The notes beneath the pieces were generated by a model that saw only the letters and a list, made by a program, of their open reading frames with translations, had not been told where the DNA came from and made no database searches. Made by a program: the position numbers and the translations under genes. From Sinanaerobacter chloroacetimidivorans (lineage in GTDB: Bacteria > Bacillota > Clostridia > Peptostreptococcales > Anaerovoracaceae): a stretch of DNA of 56,326 bases. The DNA is taken from the NCBI RefSeq assembly GCF_018128545.1, contig NZ_JAGSND010000023.1, positions 1 through 56,326 of the forward strand. The letters are read 5' to 3'. Below are positions 43,172 to 55,453 of this stretch, in pieces (position 1 is the first letter of the stretch; each line of letters begins with the position of its first letter).

Positions 43172-44347
43172 CTATTTAGGGTCTACTTTAACACTTGTTG
43201 CCTGTACGCCATCTTTTAAACCAATTACTACGATGGACTTTACAGGATTGTGGTCCTTACCCATGCTGAAGGTTCCGGTAACTCCGGCAAAGTTTTCAGT
43301 ATTGGCAAGAGCATCTTTAATAGCAGCTGGGTCAGCTGAACCGGCACGCTGGATTGCGTCTGCAATATACTTTCCAAGGTCATATCCAAGTGCATGGAAG
43401 GCATTTGGTTCGGAGCCATATTTTTCTTTATAAGCTGCGATAAAATCCTGTACCATTGGATCTTCATCCTGGGATGAATAATGGTTGGAGAAATATACAT
43501 CGTTCAGAGCGGCAGCTCCGGCCAGTTCTAACAGGACTGGGGAGTCAAAACCGTCAGCTCCAAGAATCGGAGCGGTAATTCCAAGATCACGAGCCTGTTT
43601 GATAACAAGACCGGCTTCCTGATAATATCCAGGCAGGAAGATAACATCGAATTCCTGTCCCTTGATCTTTGTCAGAATTGCGTTAAAATCCTTATCCTTT
43701 GTTACATAGCCTTCTTTAGCTACGATAGTTCCGCCGGAAGCTTCGAAAGTAGAGATGAAGTTCTTGGCAAGGCCTTCCGCGTAATCACTGGATTTATCCT
43801 GAATGATAACGGCTTTTTTCGCACTCAGATTCTGAGAAGCAAAGTTAGCCATGGTAACACCCTGGAAGGAGTCGTTGAAGCAAAGACGGAAAACATATTC
43901 ATTTACATTTCCTTTTGCATCGGTTGTTACGCCCTCATCAGCAGTTGCAGATGCGGAGATGATAGGAATGGAATTGCCCATAGCCACAGGAATCGTAGCC
44001 ATAAAGTTTCCGGAAGTAGCAGGTCCCAGACAAGCAACTACGCCTTCCTGAGTCATCAGTCTTGTTGCTACGGAAGTTGCTTCAGCAGCATCGGACTTAT
44101 TGTCGATCTTTACAGGAACGATCTTCATTCCGTTGATACCGCCGGCTTCATTGATTTCATCAAAGGCCATCATGATACCGTCAACGGAAGCCTCACCATA
44201 GGAAGCAACCCCGCCTGACAATTCATAGTTTATACCAATTTTTACTTCTGTCGCAGCATCTCCTTCGTCGGTAGTTCCGCCGCCGCAGCCGGCAAAGGAA
44301 CCAACAACCAGTACTAGTGCGAGCAATAAAATAAGTACTTTTTTCAT
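43172..44347 (-). CDS. livJ: Branched-chain amino acid ABC transporter substrate-binding lipoprotein
   Basis: This extracellular binding protein captures branched-chain amino acids. The 391 residues begin with a lipoprotein signal peptide ending FAGC (Cys21), then a Gly/Asp linker. The periplasmic-binding-protein type I fold follows, with the family start VKIGINYELSGGVASYGE. It has a strong promoter and is separated from livH by a hairpin. Specificity within this family varies, so Leu/Ile/Val is inferred from the operon. Confidence 0.93.
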   Translation of the reverse strand: MKKVLILLLALVLVVGSFAGCGGGTTDEGDAATEVKIGINYELSGGVASYGEASVDGIMMAFDEINEAGGINGMKIVPVKIDNKSDAAEATSVATRLMTQEGVVACLGPATSGNFMATIPVAMGNSIPIISASATADEGVTTDAKGNVNEYVFRLCFNDSFQGVTMANFASQNLSAKKAVIIQDKSSDYAEGLAKNFISTFEASGGTIVAKEGYVTKDKDFNAILTKIKGQEFDVIFLPGYYQEAGLVIKQARDLGITAPILGADGFDSPVLLELAGAAALNDVYFSNHYSSQDEDPMVQDFIAAYKEKYGSEPNAFHALGYDLGKYIADAIQRAGSADPAAIKDALANTENFAGVTGTFSMGKDHNPVKSIVVIGLKDGVQATSVKVDPK

Positions 44348-44388
44348 TTTGTAAAATACACCACCCTTTATATTATTTACGTTTCTTA

Positions 44389-44417
44389 ATATTAATCTCT
44401 TTTTCTGTTCTTGTCAA
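44389..44417 (-). promoter_or_regulatory. Promoter of the liv operon
   Basis: On the minus strand there is a consensus TTGACA (44412-44417), a 17-nt spacer and TAATAT (44389-44394), about 40 nt before the livJ ATG. No CodY box with fewer than four mismatches is obvious here. Confidence 0.75.
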
Positions 44418-44481
44418 CAAGATTAATAATATTCTGTTGTGTACTCAAAACAAATAATTTTTTTATGTGATTAAAACAAAT

Positions 44482-44501
44482 GCCCCCGAAAAATCGGGGG
44501 C
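44482..44501 (-). terminator. Terminator hairpin after hppA
   Basis: GCCCCCGA and TCGGGGGC form an 8-bp GC-rich stem with a 4-nt loop, followed by ATTTGTTTT on the minus strand. It lies between hppA and the liv promoter. Confidence 0.7.
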
Positions 44502-44584
44502 GTAATTTGTGTGGTTGATACAAATTGAATGTTTATGCATAGCGGGTTATTAAGCTGTCCTTTTAATTCGTTATCTGTTGTTTT

Positions 44585-46609
44585 CTACATTATGCCGCCC
44601 ACAGCAAGAAACACCGGGGCAAATACTACTGCTACGATTGTCATAAGTTTAATTAAAATATTAATAGATGGACCGGAAGTATCCTTAAACGGATCTCCTA
44701 CGGTATCCCCTACTACAGCAGCTTTATGGGACTCACTGCCCTTGCCGCCAAAATTTCCTTCTTCGATATGTTTTTTTGCATTATCCCAGGCTCCGCCGGC
44801 ATTAGCCATCATAATAGCTAACAATACGCCGGATGCCAACGCTCCAGCCAGCATTCCGCCAAGGGCTTCTGTACCCATAATGAAACCTACAGCAAGAGGT
44901 GCTATGATTGCAAGCAAACCTGGTGCCATCATTTCTTTCAAGGCAGCCTTTGTACTGATATCTACGCATCTTGCATAATCCGGTCTGGATGTTCCTGACA
45001 TAATACCGGAATCAGCTCTGAATTGTCTTCTTACTTCTTCAATCATCTGATAAGCTGCTTTTCCTACGGAATTCATAGTCAGCGCAGAGAACAGGAACGG
45101 AAGCATCGCTCCGATAAAGAGACCTGCGATTACCAGCGGATTGAGCAAGCTGATTGCAGAAAGTCCGGCAACCTGTGAATAAGAAGCAAATAAAGCTAAT
45201 GCAGTCAATGCAGCTGATCCAATGGCAAATCCTTTTCCGATAGCGGCAGTTGTGTTTCCTACAGAATCCAACTTATCCGTTATGGTTCTCACTTCGTGAG
45301 GAAGTTCAGACATTTCTGCGATTCCTCCGGCATTATCAGAAACCGGTCCGTAAGCGTCTACCGCAACTACCATACCGGTAGTGGAAAGCATTCCAACTGC
45401 GGCCAGAGCGATACCGTATAAACCGGCAAAAGCATTTGCGATCAGGATTCCAAGCGCTATCATAATAATCGGCCAAACTGTGGAAAGCATTCCAACACCA
45501 AAACCACTGATAATAGTAGTTGCGGGGCCTGTTTGACACTGTTCGGCTATTTTCTTTACGGATTTATAATCGCCGGAAGTGTAAATTTCTGTTATTTTTC
45601 CTATTGAAACACCAACCAGAAGCCCCGCTACGATGGCAATGGCACTGTTGAAATTTCCGAAGAAGCTTTTGCTCAGGATAAACGAACAGACGATTACAAC
45701 AGCACTGCTGATATAAGTACCGGCATTTAGAGCGGATGCCGGGTTTGTATTATCATTTCCTCTTACAAACATGATCCCGATTATGGAAGCGATGATTCCA
45801 ATTGCGGAAAGAACTAGAGGAAAGACCGAGCCTTCCAATGGAGGTAAAGTAAATTCACCGCCAAAAGCCGGCTTAATAACAGGTATGATCACCGCCAAGG
45901 TAATGGCAGAGATGATAGAACCTACATAAGATTCAAATAAATCGGACCCCATTCCGGCAACGTCTCCTACATTGTCACCTACATTATCAGCGATAACCGC
46001 CGGATTTCTAGGGTCATCCTCAGGGATTCCTGCTTCAACTTTTCCAACCAAATCGGCACCTACGTCTGCGGCTTTCGTGTAAATACCGCCGCCTACACGA
46101 CCAAATAGAGCCATTGATGAAGCGCCAAGACCAAATCCTGTAATAACAGAAGCCGAATCAACACCCATTATTACAAAAACTCCCCCCACACCCAGGAGAC
46201 CGAGTCCTACAACACAAAGTCCCATAACAGCGCCGCTTCTGAAGGCAACCTTAAGTGCCTGATTCATTCCACCAATTTTAGCGGCATTTGCTGTTCTCAC
46301 ATTACCCTTTGTGGCAACTCGCATTCCGAAATAACCTGCAAGTACTGAGAAAAGTGCACCGAATACATAAAGTACTGCGGTTGTCCAACTAATTCCAAAT
46401 CCGAGAATCAGAAACAGGATCAGTATTACTACTGCCATTGTTTTATACTCTCTCCTTAGAAATGCCATGGCACCTTCCCGTATAAAACCTGCGATTTCTT
46501 TCATTCTATCCGTACCCTCGTCCACTTTATTGATCCACGAAGATAAGCCATATGCAAAAATCAATGCAATGATGGCTGCAACAGGTGCGGAGATAGCTAA
46601 TACATTCAT
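44585..46609 (-). CDS. hppA: Membrane-bound ion-pumping pyrophosphatase
   Basis: It couples hydrolysis of pyrophosphate to export of H+ or Na+ and conserves energy in anaerobes. The 674 residues form about 16 helices. The substrate motif [20 protein letters not shown] is intact. In [14 protein letters not shown] the position that is Lys in K+-independent enzymes is Ala, which places it in the K+-dependent class. That class contains both H+ and Na+ pumps, and I cannot tell which this is. GGGAGGA precedes the ATG. K+ dependence is notable beside a duplicated K+ uptake system. Confidence 0.96.
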   Translation of the reverse strand: MNVLAISAPVAAIIALIFAYGLSSWINKVDEGTDRMKEIAGFIREGAMAFLRREYKTMAVVILILFLILGFGISWTTAVLYVFGALFSVLAGYFGMRVATKGNVRTANAAKIGGMNQALKVAFRSGAVMGLCVVGLGLLGVGGVFVIMGVDSASVITGFGLGASSMALFGRVGGGIYTKAADVGADLVGKVEAGIPEDDPRNPAVIADNVGDNVGDVAGMGSDLFESYVGSIISAITLAVIIPVIKPAFGGEFTLPPLEGSVFPLVLSAIGIIASIIGIMFVRGNDNTNPASALNAGTYISSAVVIVCSFILSKSFFGNFNSAIAIVAGLLVGVSIGKITEIYTSGDYKSVKKIAEQCQTGPATTIISGFGVGMLSTVWPIIMIALGILIANAFAGLYGIALAAVGMLSTTGMVVAVDAYGPVSDNAGGIAEMSELPHEVRTITDKLDSVGNTTAAIGKGFAIGSAALTALALFASYSQVAGLSAISLLNPLVIAGLFIGAMLPFLFSALTMNSVGKAAYQMIEEVRRQFRADSGIMSGTSRPDYARCVDISTKAALKEMMAPGLLAIIAPLAVGFIMGTEALGGMLAGALASGVLLAIMMANAGGAWDNAKKHIEEGNFGGKGSESHKAAVVGDTVGDPFKDTSGPSINILIKLMTIVAVVFAPVFLAVGGIM

Positions 46610-46640
46610 TCTTGTAATTCCTCCCTTTCACTACAACAAG

Positions 46641-46663
46641 ATTAAGAGGTGTCCGACACCTCT
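46641..46663 (-). terminator. Hairpin between secG and hppA
   Basis: TAAGAGGTGT, loop CCG, and ACACCTCTTA form a perfect 10-bp stem 47 nt past the secG stop. The T-run is poor (AATCTTG), so termination is uncertain. Confidence 0.5.
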
Positions 46664-46710
46664 TAAAATGAAACATAGTTTATTCAATTAACAATAAAAT
46701 CAATTTTTCG

Positions 46711-46941
46711 CTATTCAATCGCAACTAGTATTAACGAACATAATATGAAGACGATTGCACCTACAGTGCTTACTTTACTAAGTATTGCTTCATAACCTTT
46801 ACTTTTCTTTTTACCGAAAAGCTGCTCTGCTCCTCCACCGATGGACCCGGATAGACCAGCACTATTACCAGACTGCAGCAGGATACTGGCTATTAATACC
46901 AGACTCGCTATAGCAAGTAATATCATCAGGAATATTTTCAA
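46711..46941 (-). CDS. secG: Preprotein translocase subunit SecG
   Basis: SecG is the small auxiliary subunit of the SecYEG channel. The start is TTG at 46941, 5 nt after AGGAGGTG; an ATG is not available. The 76 residues have two transmembrane helices (about 2-22 and 53-74) flanking the conserved QSGNSAGLSGSIGGGAEQLFGKKK loop region. In many Bacillota secG is followed by rnr; here hppA follows. Confidence 0.94.
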   Translation of the reverse strand: MKIFLMILLAIASLVLIASILLQSGNSAGLSGSIGGGAEQLFGKKKSKGYEAILSKVSTVGAIVFILCSLILVAIE

Positions 46942-46985
46942 TTTTGCACCTCCTACTAAGATTAACGGTTATAGGGTATCATATC

Positions 46986-47013
46986 CGTTATAAAAAATCA
47001 ATGTTTTATAACG
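46986..47013. repeat. 10-bp inverted repeat upstream of secG
   Basis: CGTTATAAAA, an 8-nt spacer, and TTTTATAACG form a perfect dyad 45 nt before the secG start. It overlaps possible -10 sequences on the minus strand and could be an operator. No protein is suggested. Confidence 0.4.
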
Positions 47014-47111
47014 CAACCGTAGAAAATTTTTCAAATTCAGAAAAATTTTCTTTAAATCTGTGCATTTAACGTTTCGTAAACTCCTTTGCAAGCAAAAGCT
47101 TGCTGCGCTGT

Positions 47112-47148
47112 CCGTTTTGCCATTACAGCTGAAGCTGCGGCAAAACGG
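47112..47148. repeat. Palindromic repeat related to the 4.6-kb repeat
   Basis: CCGTTTTGCC and GGCAAAACGG form a perfect 10-bp stem with an inner AGCT/AGCT. The sequence matches the hairpin at 4594-4624, but the changed stem base is changed on both arms. It lies 20 nt past the eno stop. It lacks a T-tract, so it is not a standard terminator. Confidence 0.75.
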
Positions 47149-47168
47149 AAACAAGGCGTGGAACATCG

Positions 47169-49219
<2,051 letters not shown>

Positions 49220-49232
49220 TTACTACCTCCTT

Positions 49233-49275
49233 AGCTCGCCCAATTTGTGAAACAAATTGTTGTTGTTGGCGAACT
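49233..49275 (-). repeat. Single-hairpin copy of the leader element before tpiA
   Basis: On the minus strand TCGCC and GGCGA enclose CAATTTGT/ACAAATTG, exactly as in hairpin 1 of the gapA repeats, with an enlarged bulge. It ends 2 nt before the AAGGAGG of tpiA and touches the pgk stop codon. Orientation relative to the downstream gene matches the other copies. Confidence 0.8.
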
Positions 49276-50461
49276 ATTTATTCTCTAATACAGCGATTCC
49301 CGGCAGTTCTTTTCCTTCAAGAAATTCCAGAGATGCTCCTCCGCCGGTGGAAATATGTGTCATTTTATCAGCCAGGCCAAACTGCTCAACTGCAGCCGCA
49401 GAATCTCCGCCGCCGATTACGGTAACCGCATCACTTTCGGCCATAGCCTCGGCAATACTGATGGTTCCCTTTGCAAAGTTTGACATTTCAAATACACCCA
49501 TTGGGCCGTTCCAGACAACAGTCTTAGCCTTTTTGATTTCATCCTGGAACAAGGCGATGGTTTTCGGGCCGATGTCCAGTCCCATCCATTCGGCAGGGAG
49601 CTGATCACAGTCAAATTCGGCTGTTTCAGCATCATTATTGAACTCCTTGGCAGCCTTCGTATCGATAGGAAGTAAAAGCTTTACGCCCTTTTCCTCTGCC
49701 TTTTTCAAAAGATCGGCAGCAAGATCCACTTTATCGGCTTCCAGAATGGATTTGCCGATTTCAAAGCCCTTGGCTTTCAGGAAAGTAAACATCATACCGC
49801 CGCCTACAATTAGAGTATCCACTTTGGAGAGCAAGCTTTCAATGACCAGAATTTTGTCACTTACCTTTGCACCACCCATAATGGCTACAAAAGGTCTTTC
49901 CGGATTTTCAACGGCATTACCCAGGAATTTTACTTCCTTTTCAATCAGAAAACCGGATACGGCCGGCAGATGATCTGCAATTCCGGCGGTGGAGGAGTGT
50001 GCTCTGTGAGCGGTTCCGAAGGCATCATTTACAAAGATCTCCGCCAAATCAGCCAGCTCTTTTGAGAAGTTGGCTCCGTTCTTTGTCTCTTCCTTGCGGA
50101 ATCTGACATTCTCAAGAAGCATTACGTCGCCATCCTGCAGTGCGTCAGCTGCTTTTGCAACTTCTTCATTAACAACCTCGGGAACGCTGATAAATACGAT
50201 CTTCTTTCCGGTTAATTCCGATAATCTGTCTGCCACCGGTTTCAGCGTATATTTCATGTTTGCTTCACCGTCAGGTCTTCCAAGGTGAGACATGAGTATC
50301 ACCTTGGCACCTTGTTCGATTAGATAATTGATTGTCGGCAGAGCACTTGTAATTCGGATATCATCGGTAATTTCTCCGCTGCCGTTCAAGGGAACGTTGA
50401 AATCACAGCGGACAATCACTTTTTTACCTTTTACATCTATGTCTCTAACTGTTTTTTTCAT
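49274..50461 (-). CDS. pgk: Phosphoglycerate kinase
   Basis: It makes ATP and 3-phosphoglycerate from 1,3-bisphosphoglycerate. The 395-residue protein has the N-domain substrate motif [11 protein letters not shown], a basic patch (SHLGRPDG), the hinge, and the C-domain nucleotide loop [15 protein letters not shown] with [13 protein letters not shown]. It starts 3 nt after gapA with a weak binding site, implying coupling. Confidence 0.98.
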   Translation of the reverse strand: MKKTVRDIDVKGKKVIVRCDFNVPLNGSGEITDDIRITSALPTINYLIEQGAKVILMSHLGRPDGEANMKYTLKPVADRLSELTGKKIVFISVPEVVNEEVAKAADALQDGDVMLLENVRFRKEETKNGANFSKELADLAEIFVNDAFGTAHRAHSSTAGIADHLPAVSGFLIEKEVKFLGNAVENPERPFVAIMGGAKVSDKILVIESLLSKVDTLIVGGGMMFTFLKAKGFEIGKSILEADKVDLAADLLKKAEEKGVKLLLPIDTKAAKEFNNDAETAEFDCDQLPAEWMGLDIGPKTIALFQDEIKKAKTVVWNGPMGVFEMSNFAKGTISIAEAMAESDAVTVIGGGDSAAAVEQFGLADKMTHISTGGGASLEFLEGKELPGIAVLENK

Positions 50462-50464
50462 ATC

Positions 50465-51478
<1,014 letters not shown>

Positions 51479-51541
51479 TCATTCCTCCTAAATGTATTTA
51501 TTTAAATATTGTGGATACTGTAAAAAGCTTCTTAATATTAG

Positions 51542-51815
51542 CTCGCCCAATTTGTGAAACAAATTGATGGCGAACTTATGCAAGAAAATCACAAATTTTT
51601 AATTTGTAGATTTTGACTGCGAATTAGCCTCGCCCAATTTGTGAAACAAATTGATGGCGAACTTATGCAAGAAAATCACAAATTTTTAATTTGCAGATTT
51701 TGACTGCGAATTAGCTCGCCCAATTTGTGAAACAAATTGATGGCGAACTTATGCAAGAAAATCACAAATTTTTAATTTGTAGATTTTGACTGCGAATTAG
51801 CCTCGCCCAATTTGC
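51542..51815 (-). repeat. Three tandem 86-87-bp two-hairpin elements in the gapA leader
   Basis: Units begin at 51542, 51629 and 51715, with a partial fourth from 51802. Periods are 87, 86 and 87 bp and copies differ at only a few positions. Each unit folds as two hairpins: TCGCC/GGCGA with CAATTTGT/ACAAATTG, loop GAA; and AAAATC/GATTTT with ACAAATT/AATTTGT, loop TTT. Both stems carry a small bulge. There is no coding frame. The array fills most of the 424 bp between rpoN and gapA. The remainder (51816-51899) is AT-rich with no gene seen. Confidence 0.95.
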
Positions 51816-51899
51816 AAAGCAATTAGTCCGTTTATTCGTTTGTTAAATAAATCAGTTTGTTAAAATAATAACTTTTATTTTTGTTAACTTTATATTAAA

Positions 51900-53312
51900 T
51901 TAATATCTTTTACGTTTTGAGGATGAGGGCAGATTCATTTCATCTCTATACTTCGCTACAGTCCTTCTGGAAATATCAATTCCTCTTTCCGCCAGCATCT
52001 CTACCATAGTCTGGTCACTGAGCGGAGCTTTAGGATCCTCCTTATCTACTATTTCCTTAATAATCGTTTTTATGCTCTCAGAAGCTATACCCTCCCCGCT
52101 GTTTCCCGAAACACCGCTGGTGAAAAAATATTTAATTTCGAAAACGCCTCTCGGAGTCTGCATATACTTTCCATTGATGGATCTGCTAACAGTAGACTCA
52201 TGAATGCCTACTTCGTCGGCAATCTGTTTCAGAGTCAGTGTTTTTAGATGCTTAGGCCCCTCTTCAAAGAAGTCAATCTGATATTTTACAACGGCACAGA
52301 CCACATTGTAGATGGTCTGTCTGCGCTGCTCAATGCTGCGGATCAGCCATAGAGCGGAGTTCAGCCTGCCTGTCAGGAATTTTGAAATGTTGGATTCTTT
52401 ATCGGAGTCAATGAGCATCTTCTGATAATATGGGCTGATGGTCAATTTTGGCGCACTGCTCTCATTTACTGTAACAATGTATTCGTCGTCCACTTTCTCA
52501 ACGATGACATCGGGAACGATATACCTGGTGTCGCTGCTTGAACCGAACTGACGGCCCGGCTTAGGTTCAAGCCCTTTGATAATATCACTGATTTCCTGTA
52601 CTTCCCTGACAGTAACGTTTAAAGCTTTTGCGATATTATTCAGTCTGTTGCCGGCGATATCCTCCAGATAATGATTGATTACCTCTGTGATCAGAGGATC
52701 CTCATTGCCTTGATGGGCAAGCTGTATCAGAAGACATTCCTTTAAATTTCGTGCGCCGACTCCAGCAGGGTCGAAGCTTTGTATCGCAGACAAAACAAGC
52801 TCCACCTTATCCTTGGAGAGACTCAGCTCTCTTGAAATTTCATCTAAAGTCAGTGTCATATATCCGTTTTCGTCTAATGACTCAATGATATATCTTCCTG
52901 CCTGCCGGCAGCTTTTCTTTAATGGAGCAAACTGAAGCTGAAACAACAGATGTTCTGTCAGCGTTATTTCAGAAGATACATATTGTTCATATGTATACTC
53001 GTTTTTTTCCGTATTATACTCCCATTGCTTATAACTGATGTCGTCATACTCTTTCTCTTTAAAATGTTCGGCCCAGTCAATTTCGTGCTCTTCTTTGGAA
53101 CGAAAGTCATCAGAAGGTTTTTCCTGCTCTGAATCTGTACTTTGCGGCGCTGCCGGAGCCATCTCCAGAATTGGATTCGTGAGTAACTGTTCCTCAACAT
53201 AGCTTTCCAGTTCCTGTGTATTGAACTGAAGGATCTGAATCGCCTGAATCAGCTCAGGTGTCATCACCAGCTTCTGGGACTGTTCAATTGTTAGATCATA
53301 TCCTAATCTCAT
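51900..53312 (-). CDS. rpoN: RNA polymerase sigma-54 factor
   Basis: This alternative sigma factor recognises -24/-12 promoters and needs an AAA+ activator. The ATG at 53312 lies 6 nt after AGAGGTG and gives 470 residues. Region I is glutamine- and leucine-rich (LTIEQSQKLVMTPELIQAIQ), region II is acidic (about 50-100), then come the core-binding domain and helix-turn-helix. The C-terminal RpoN box reads SRRTVAKYRDEM. No sigma-54 activator gene is in the window. Its position before gapA replaces the usual cggR. Confidence 0.95.
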   Translation of the reverse strand: MRLGYDLTIEQSQKLVMTPELIQAIQILQFNTQELESYVEEQLLTNPILEMAPAAPQSTDSEQEKPSDDFRSKEEHEIDWAEHFKEKEYDDISYKQWEYNTEKNEYTYEQYVSSEITLTEHLLFQLQFAPLKKSCRQAGRYIIESLDENGYMTLTLDEISRELSLSKDKVELVLSAIQSFDPAGVGARNLKECLLIQLAHQGNEDPLITEVINHYLEDIAGNRLNNIAKALNVTVREVQEISDIIKGLEPKPGRQFGSSSDTRYIVPDVIVEKVDDEYIVTVNESSAPKLTISPYYQKMLIDSDKESNISKFLTGRLNSALWLIRSIEQRRQTIYNVVCAVVKYQIDFFEEGPKHLKTLTLKQIADEVGIHESTVSRSINGKYMQTPRGVFEIKYFFTSGVSGNSGEGIASESIKTIIKEIVDKEDPKAPLSDQTMVEMLAERGIDISRRTVAKYRDEMNLPSSSKRKRY

Positions 53313-53357
53313 AAAAAACACCTCTTTACTAAAGGTTGTCTAAGATAGAACAAACAA

Positions 53358-53401
53358 TTTTGCACATTTGTTTATTATATTTTGCTCACTTGTTTATTAT
53401 A
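53358..53401 (-). promoter_or_regulatory. 22-bp tandem duplication carrying two TATAAT boxes before rpoN
   Basis: Two copies of a 22-bp unit lie head to tail at 53358-53379 and 53380-53401 with two mismatches. Each carries TATAAT on the minus strand followed by AAACAA. The unit length equals about two helical turns. The upstream copy has an extended TGATATAAT. Confidence 0.75.
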
Positions 53402-53424
53402 TCACAATCTTTTTGCTATTTAAA
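53396..53424 (-). promoter_or_regulatory. rpoN promoter
   Basis: On the minus strand there is TTTAAA (53419-53424), a 17-nt spacer and TATAAT (53396-53401) preceded by TGA. It lies about 85 nt before the rpoN ATG. Confidence 0.55.
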
Positions 53425-53471
53425 ATGATTTTTTTAATTTACTATATTTTTTTACAGAATGCTTGATTTTA

Positions 53472-53942
53472 TTACTTCAAGTCCGGAAAACCAAGCTGTC
53501 TTAGTGCTTCAAAGAGTACGATATTGGCGGAATTAGACAAGTTCAGAGATCGCAGCCTCGTATCCTTGCTCATAGGTATGCGGATAGTCTTTTCTTTATG
53601 CTCTTCGATAAAACTCCTGGGAAGACCTGCGGTTTCTTTTCCGAAGAGGATCATGGCATCCGATTCGTATTTAACGTCGGTATAACGCCGTTCGCCTTTT
53701 GTAGTAGCCAAATACATAGGAGCATCCTGATACTTGTCCATAAATTCATTCAAACTTTTGTGAACTTCCAAACTGACAAAAGGCCAATAATCCAAACCTG
53801 CTCTTTTTACCGTTTTATCATCAATAGAAAAACCCAGGGGCTCAATCAGATGCAGTTTCGCTCCCGTTGCAGCACAGGATCTTGCAATATTTCCTGTGTT
53901 AGGCGGAATTTCAGGTTCCACCAGTACGATATGAATGGTCAA
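53472..53942 (-). CDS. trmL: tRNA (cytidine/uridine-34 2'-O)-methyltransferase TrmL
   Basis: This SPOUT-family knotted methyltransferase acts on the wobble base of tRNA-Leu. The 156-residue protein is complete. It starts TTG, with GAGGTG upstream. Motifs are EPEIPPNTGNIARSCAATG, FGKETAGLPRS and the knot RSLNLSNSANIVLFEALRQ. It lies between rpoN and hom and is divergent from hom. Confidence 0.95.
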   Translation of the reverse strand: MTIHIVLVEPEIPPNTGNIARSCAATGAKLHLIEPLGFSIDDKTVKRAGLDYWPFVSLEVHKSLNEFMDKYQDAPMYLATTKGERRYTDVKYESDAMILFGKETAGLPRSFIEEHKEKTIRIPMSKDTRLRSLNLSNSANIVLFEALRQLGFPDLK

Positions 53943-53988
53943 AATGAATCACCTCACCTCTATCATAATAAATTTTTACATTTTTTTA

Positions 53989-54017
53989 AAGACAATTTTG
54001 TAATTATATATTATAAT
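53989..54017 (+). promoter_or_regulatory. Promoter of hom
   Basis: AAGACA (53989-53994), a 17-nt spacer and a consensus TATAAT (54012-54017) precede hom by about 105 nt. The leader contains a small CAACGA/TCGTTG hairpin but no T-box or leader peptide that I can see. Confidence 0.6.
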
Positions 54018-54124
54018 ACGTAAATACGTAGAAATTAGCAGCAGAAATCAACGAATCATCGTTGCGTAAGTATCCGGCAATCTGTTTCGTAAATTGTGCA
54101 GGCTAAGATAAGGAGGTATTATTT

Positions 54125-55414
54125 ATGAAAACGATCAGGATCGGTCTTTTAGGACTCGGAAATATTGGGACCGGAACTTATAAAACTTTAGAAATGAACA
54201 AAAATCAAATCCAGTCATCTACAGGTGTTTCTATAGAAATTACAAAAATATTAGAGAGAGATGTGGATCGAAAAAGAGATATAAAAGTATCGCCGGAACA
54301 ATTCACTCAAAACCCTGACGATATTTTTCTGGATCCTTCCATTGATATAGTAATCGAACTTCTAGGCGGAATCGAACCGGCCAGCAGCTTTATGCTGAAA
54401 GCTTTACAGAATAAAAAACATGTGGTAACTGCAAACAAAGCGGCGGTGGCAGCTAATTATGACGCCTTTATGGAAGCAGCGAAGGAAAATCAGGTGATGT
54501 TCCGTTATGAAGCCAGTGTCGGCGGAGGCATCCCTATTCTCAATGCTTTGACAACTGCCCTTCTCGCCAATGAGTATGAAGAAATCCTCGGCATCGTGAA
54601 CGGCACCACAAACTATATCCTGACCCAAATGACTGAAAATGGACTGGATTACGCCGATGTACTAAAAACTGCCCAGGAAAAAGGATTTGCGGAGGCAGAC
54701 CCCACTGCCGATGTGGAAGGTATTGACGTTGCAAATAAACTATCTATTTTGATATCTCTTGTTTTCGGTGTTCGCGTGACTCCGGATGAAATACCAACGG
54801 AAGGTATTACAAAGATATCAATGAACGACATCAATCTTGCCGCTCAATTTGGATATAAGATTAAATTGCTGGCGACAGCCAAAAAGGTTAACAATCTGCT
54901 GGAGTGTCATGTACAGCCTGCCTTTGTTCCTCTGAATCATCCTCTTGCTTCCGTAAGCAACGAATTCAATGCCATCTTTGTCAAAGGAAATGCGGTGGAT
55001 GATCTGATGTTCTACGGCAAAGGCGCAGGCCCGCTTCCTACAGGCAGTGCCGTTATGGGAGATGTGATAGAAATATCCAGAGCCATTGCCAAGGGAGCTG
55101 CCTTTGACCATTATCCCGAGTCAAAAGCGGTGAAAACCCTGAAGTTTGTCGGAGAGGGACAGAACAAGTACTATGTAAATTTAACAGTTAAAGATGTACC
55201 CGGCGTATTAGGGAGCATCTCCACCACTTTCGGCGCCTATGGAATCGGCATCGACTCCGTATTGCAGCTTTCGAAGGATATCAATTCAAAACGCGAAGTT
55301 CCCCTTGTATTCATTCTGCATGAAGTAACAAGGTCAAGACTGGACGAAGCTCTGGCTAAAATCAGCAGCTGCGGCTACGCCAGTGAGGTGAAGAGCATTA
55401 TCAGAGTTATGTAA
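54125..55414 (+). CDS. hom: Homoserine dehydrogenase
   Basis: It reduces aspartate semialdehyde to homoserine, the branch point to threonine and methionine. The 429 residues comprise an NAD(P)-binding domain (GLGNIGTGTYKTL), NKAAVA, the catalytic region with GTTNYILTQM and EADPTADVEGIDVANK, and a C-terminal ACT domain (about 347-429) for feedback control. AAGGAGG precedes the ATG. It is not linked to thrB or thrC here. Confidence 0.97.
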   Translation: MKTIRIGLLGLGNIGTGTYKTLEMNKNQIQSSTGVSIEITKILERDVDRKRDIKVSPEQFTQNPDDIFLDPSIDIVIELLGGIEPASSFMLKALQNKKHVVTANKAAVAANYDAFMEAAKENQVMFRYEASVGGGIPILNALTTALLANEYEEILGIVNGTTNYILTQMTENGLDYADVLKTAQEKGFAEADPTADVEGIDVANKLSILISLVFGVRVTPDEIPTEGITKISMNDINLAAQFGYKIKLLATAKKVNNLLECHVQPAFVPLNHPLASVSNEFNAIFVKGNAVDDLMFYGKGAGPLPTGSAVMGDVIEISRAIAKGAAFDHYPESKAVKTLKFVGEGQNKYYVNLTVKDVPGVLGSISTTFGAYGIGIDSVLQLSKDINSKREVPLVFILHEVTRSRLDEALAKISSCGYASEVKSIIRVM

Positions 55415-55453
55415 TCTTCATTGAATTAACTATATTAGGAGGAATTCTTTAAC

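Noticed and set aside
51542..51815. Possible CRISPR array
   Set aside because: The repeat is the whole 86-87-bp unit with no unique spacers between copies, and no cas gene is near.
54018..54124. Riboswitch or T-box leader before hom
   Set aside because: The leader is only about 100 nt and shows neither the T-box core nor a terminator hairpin.
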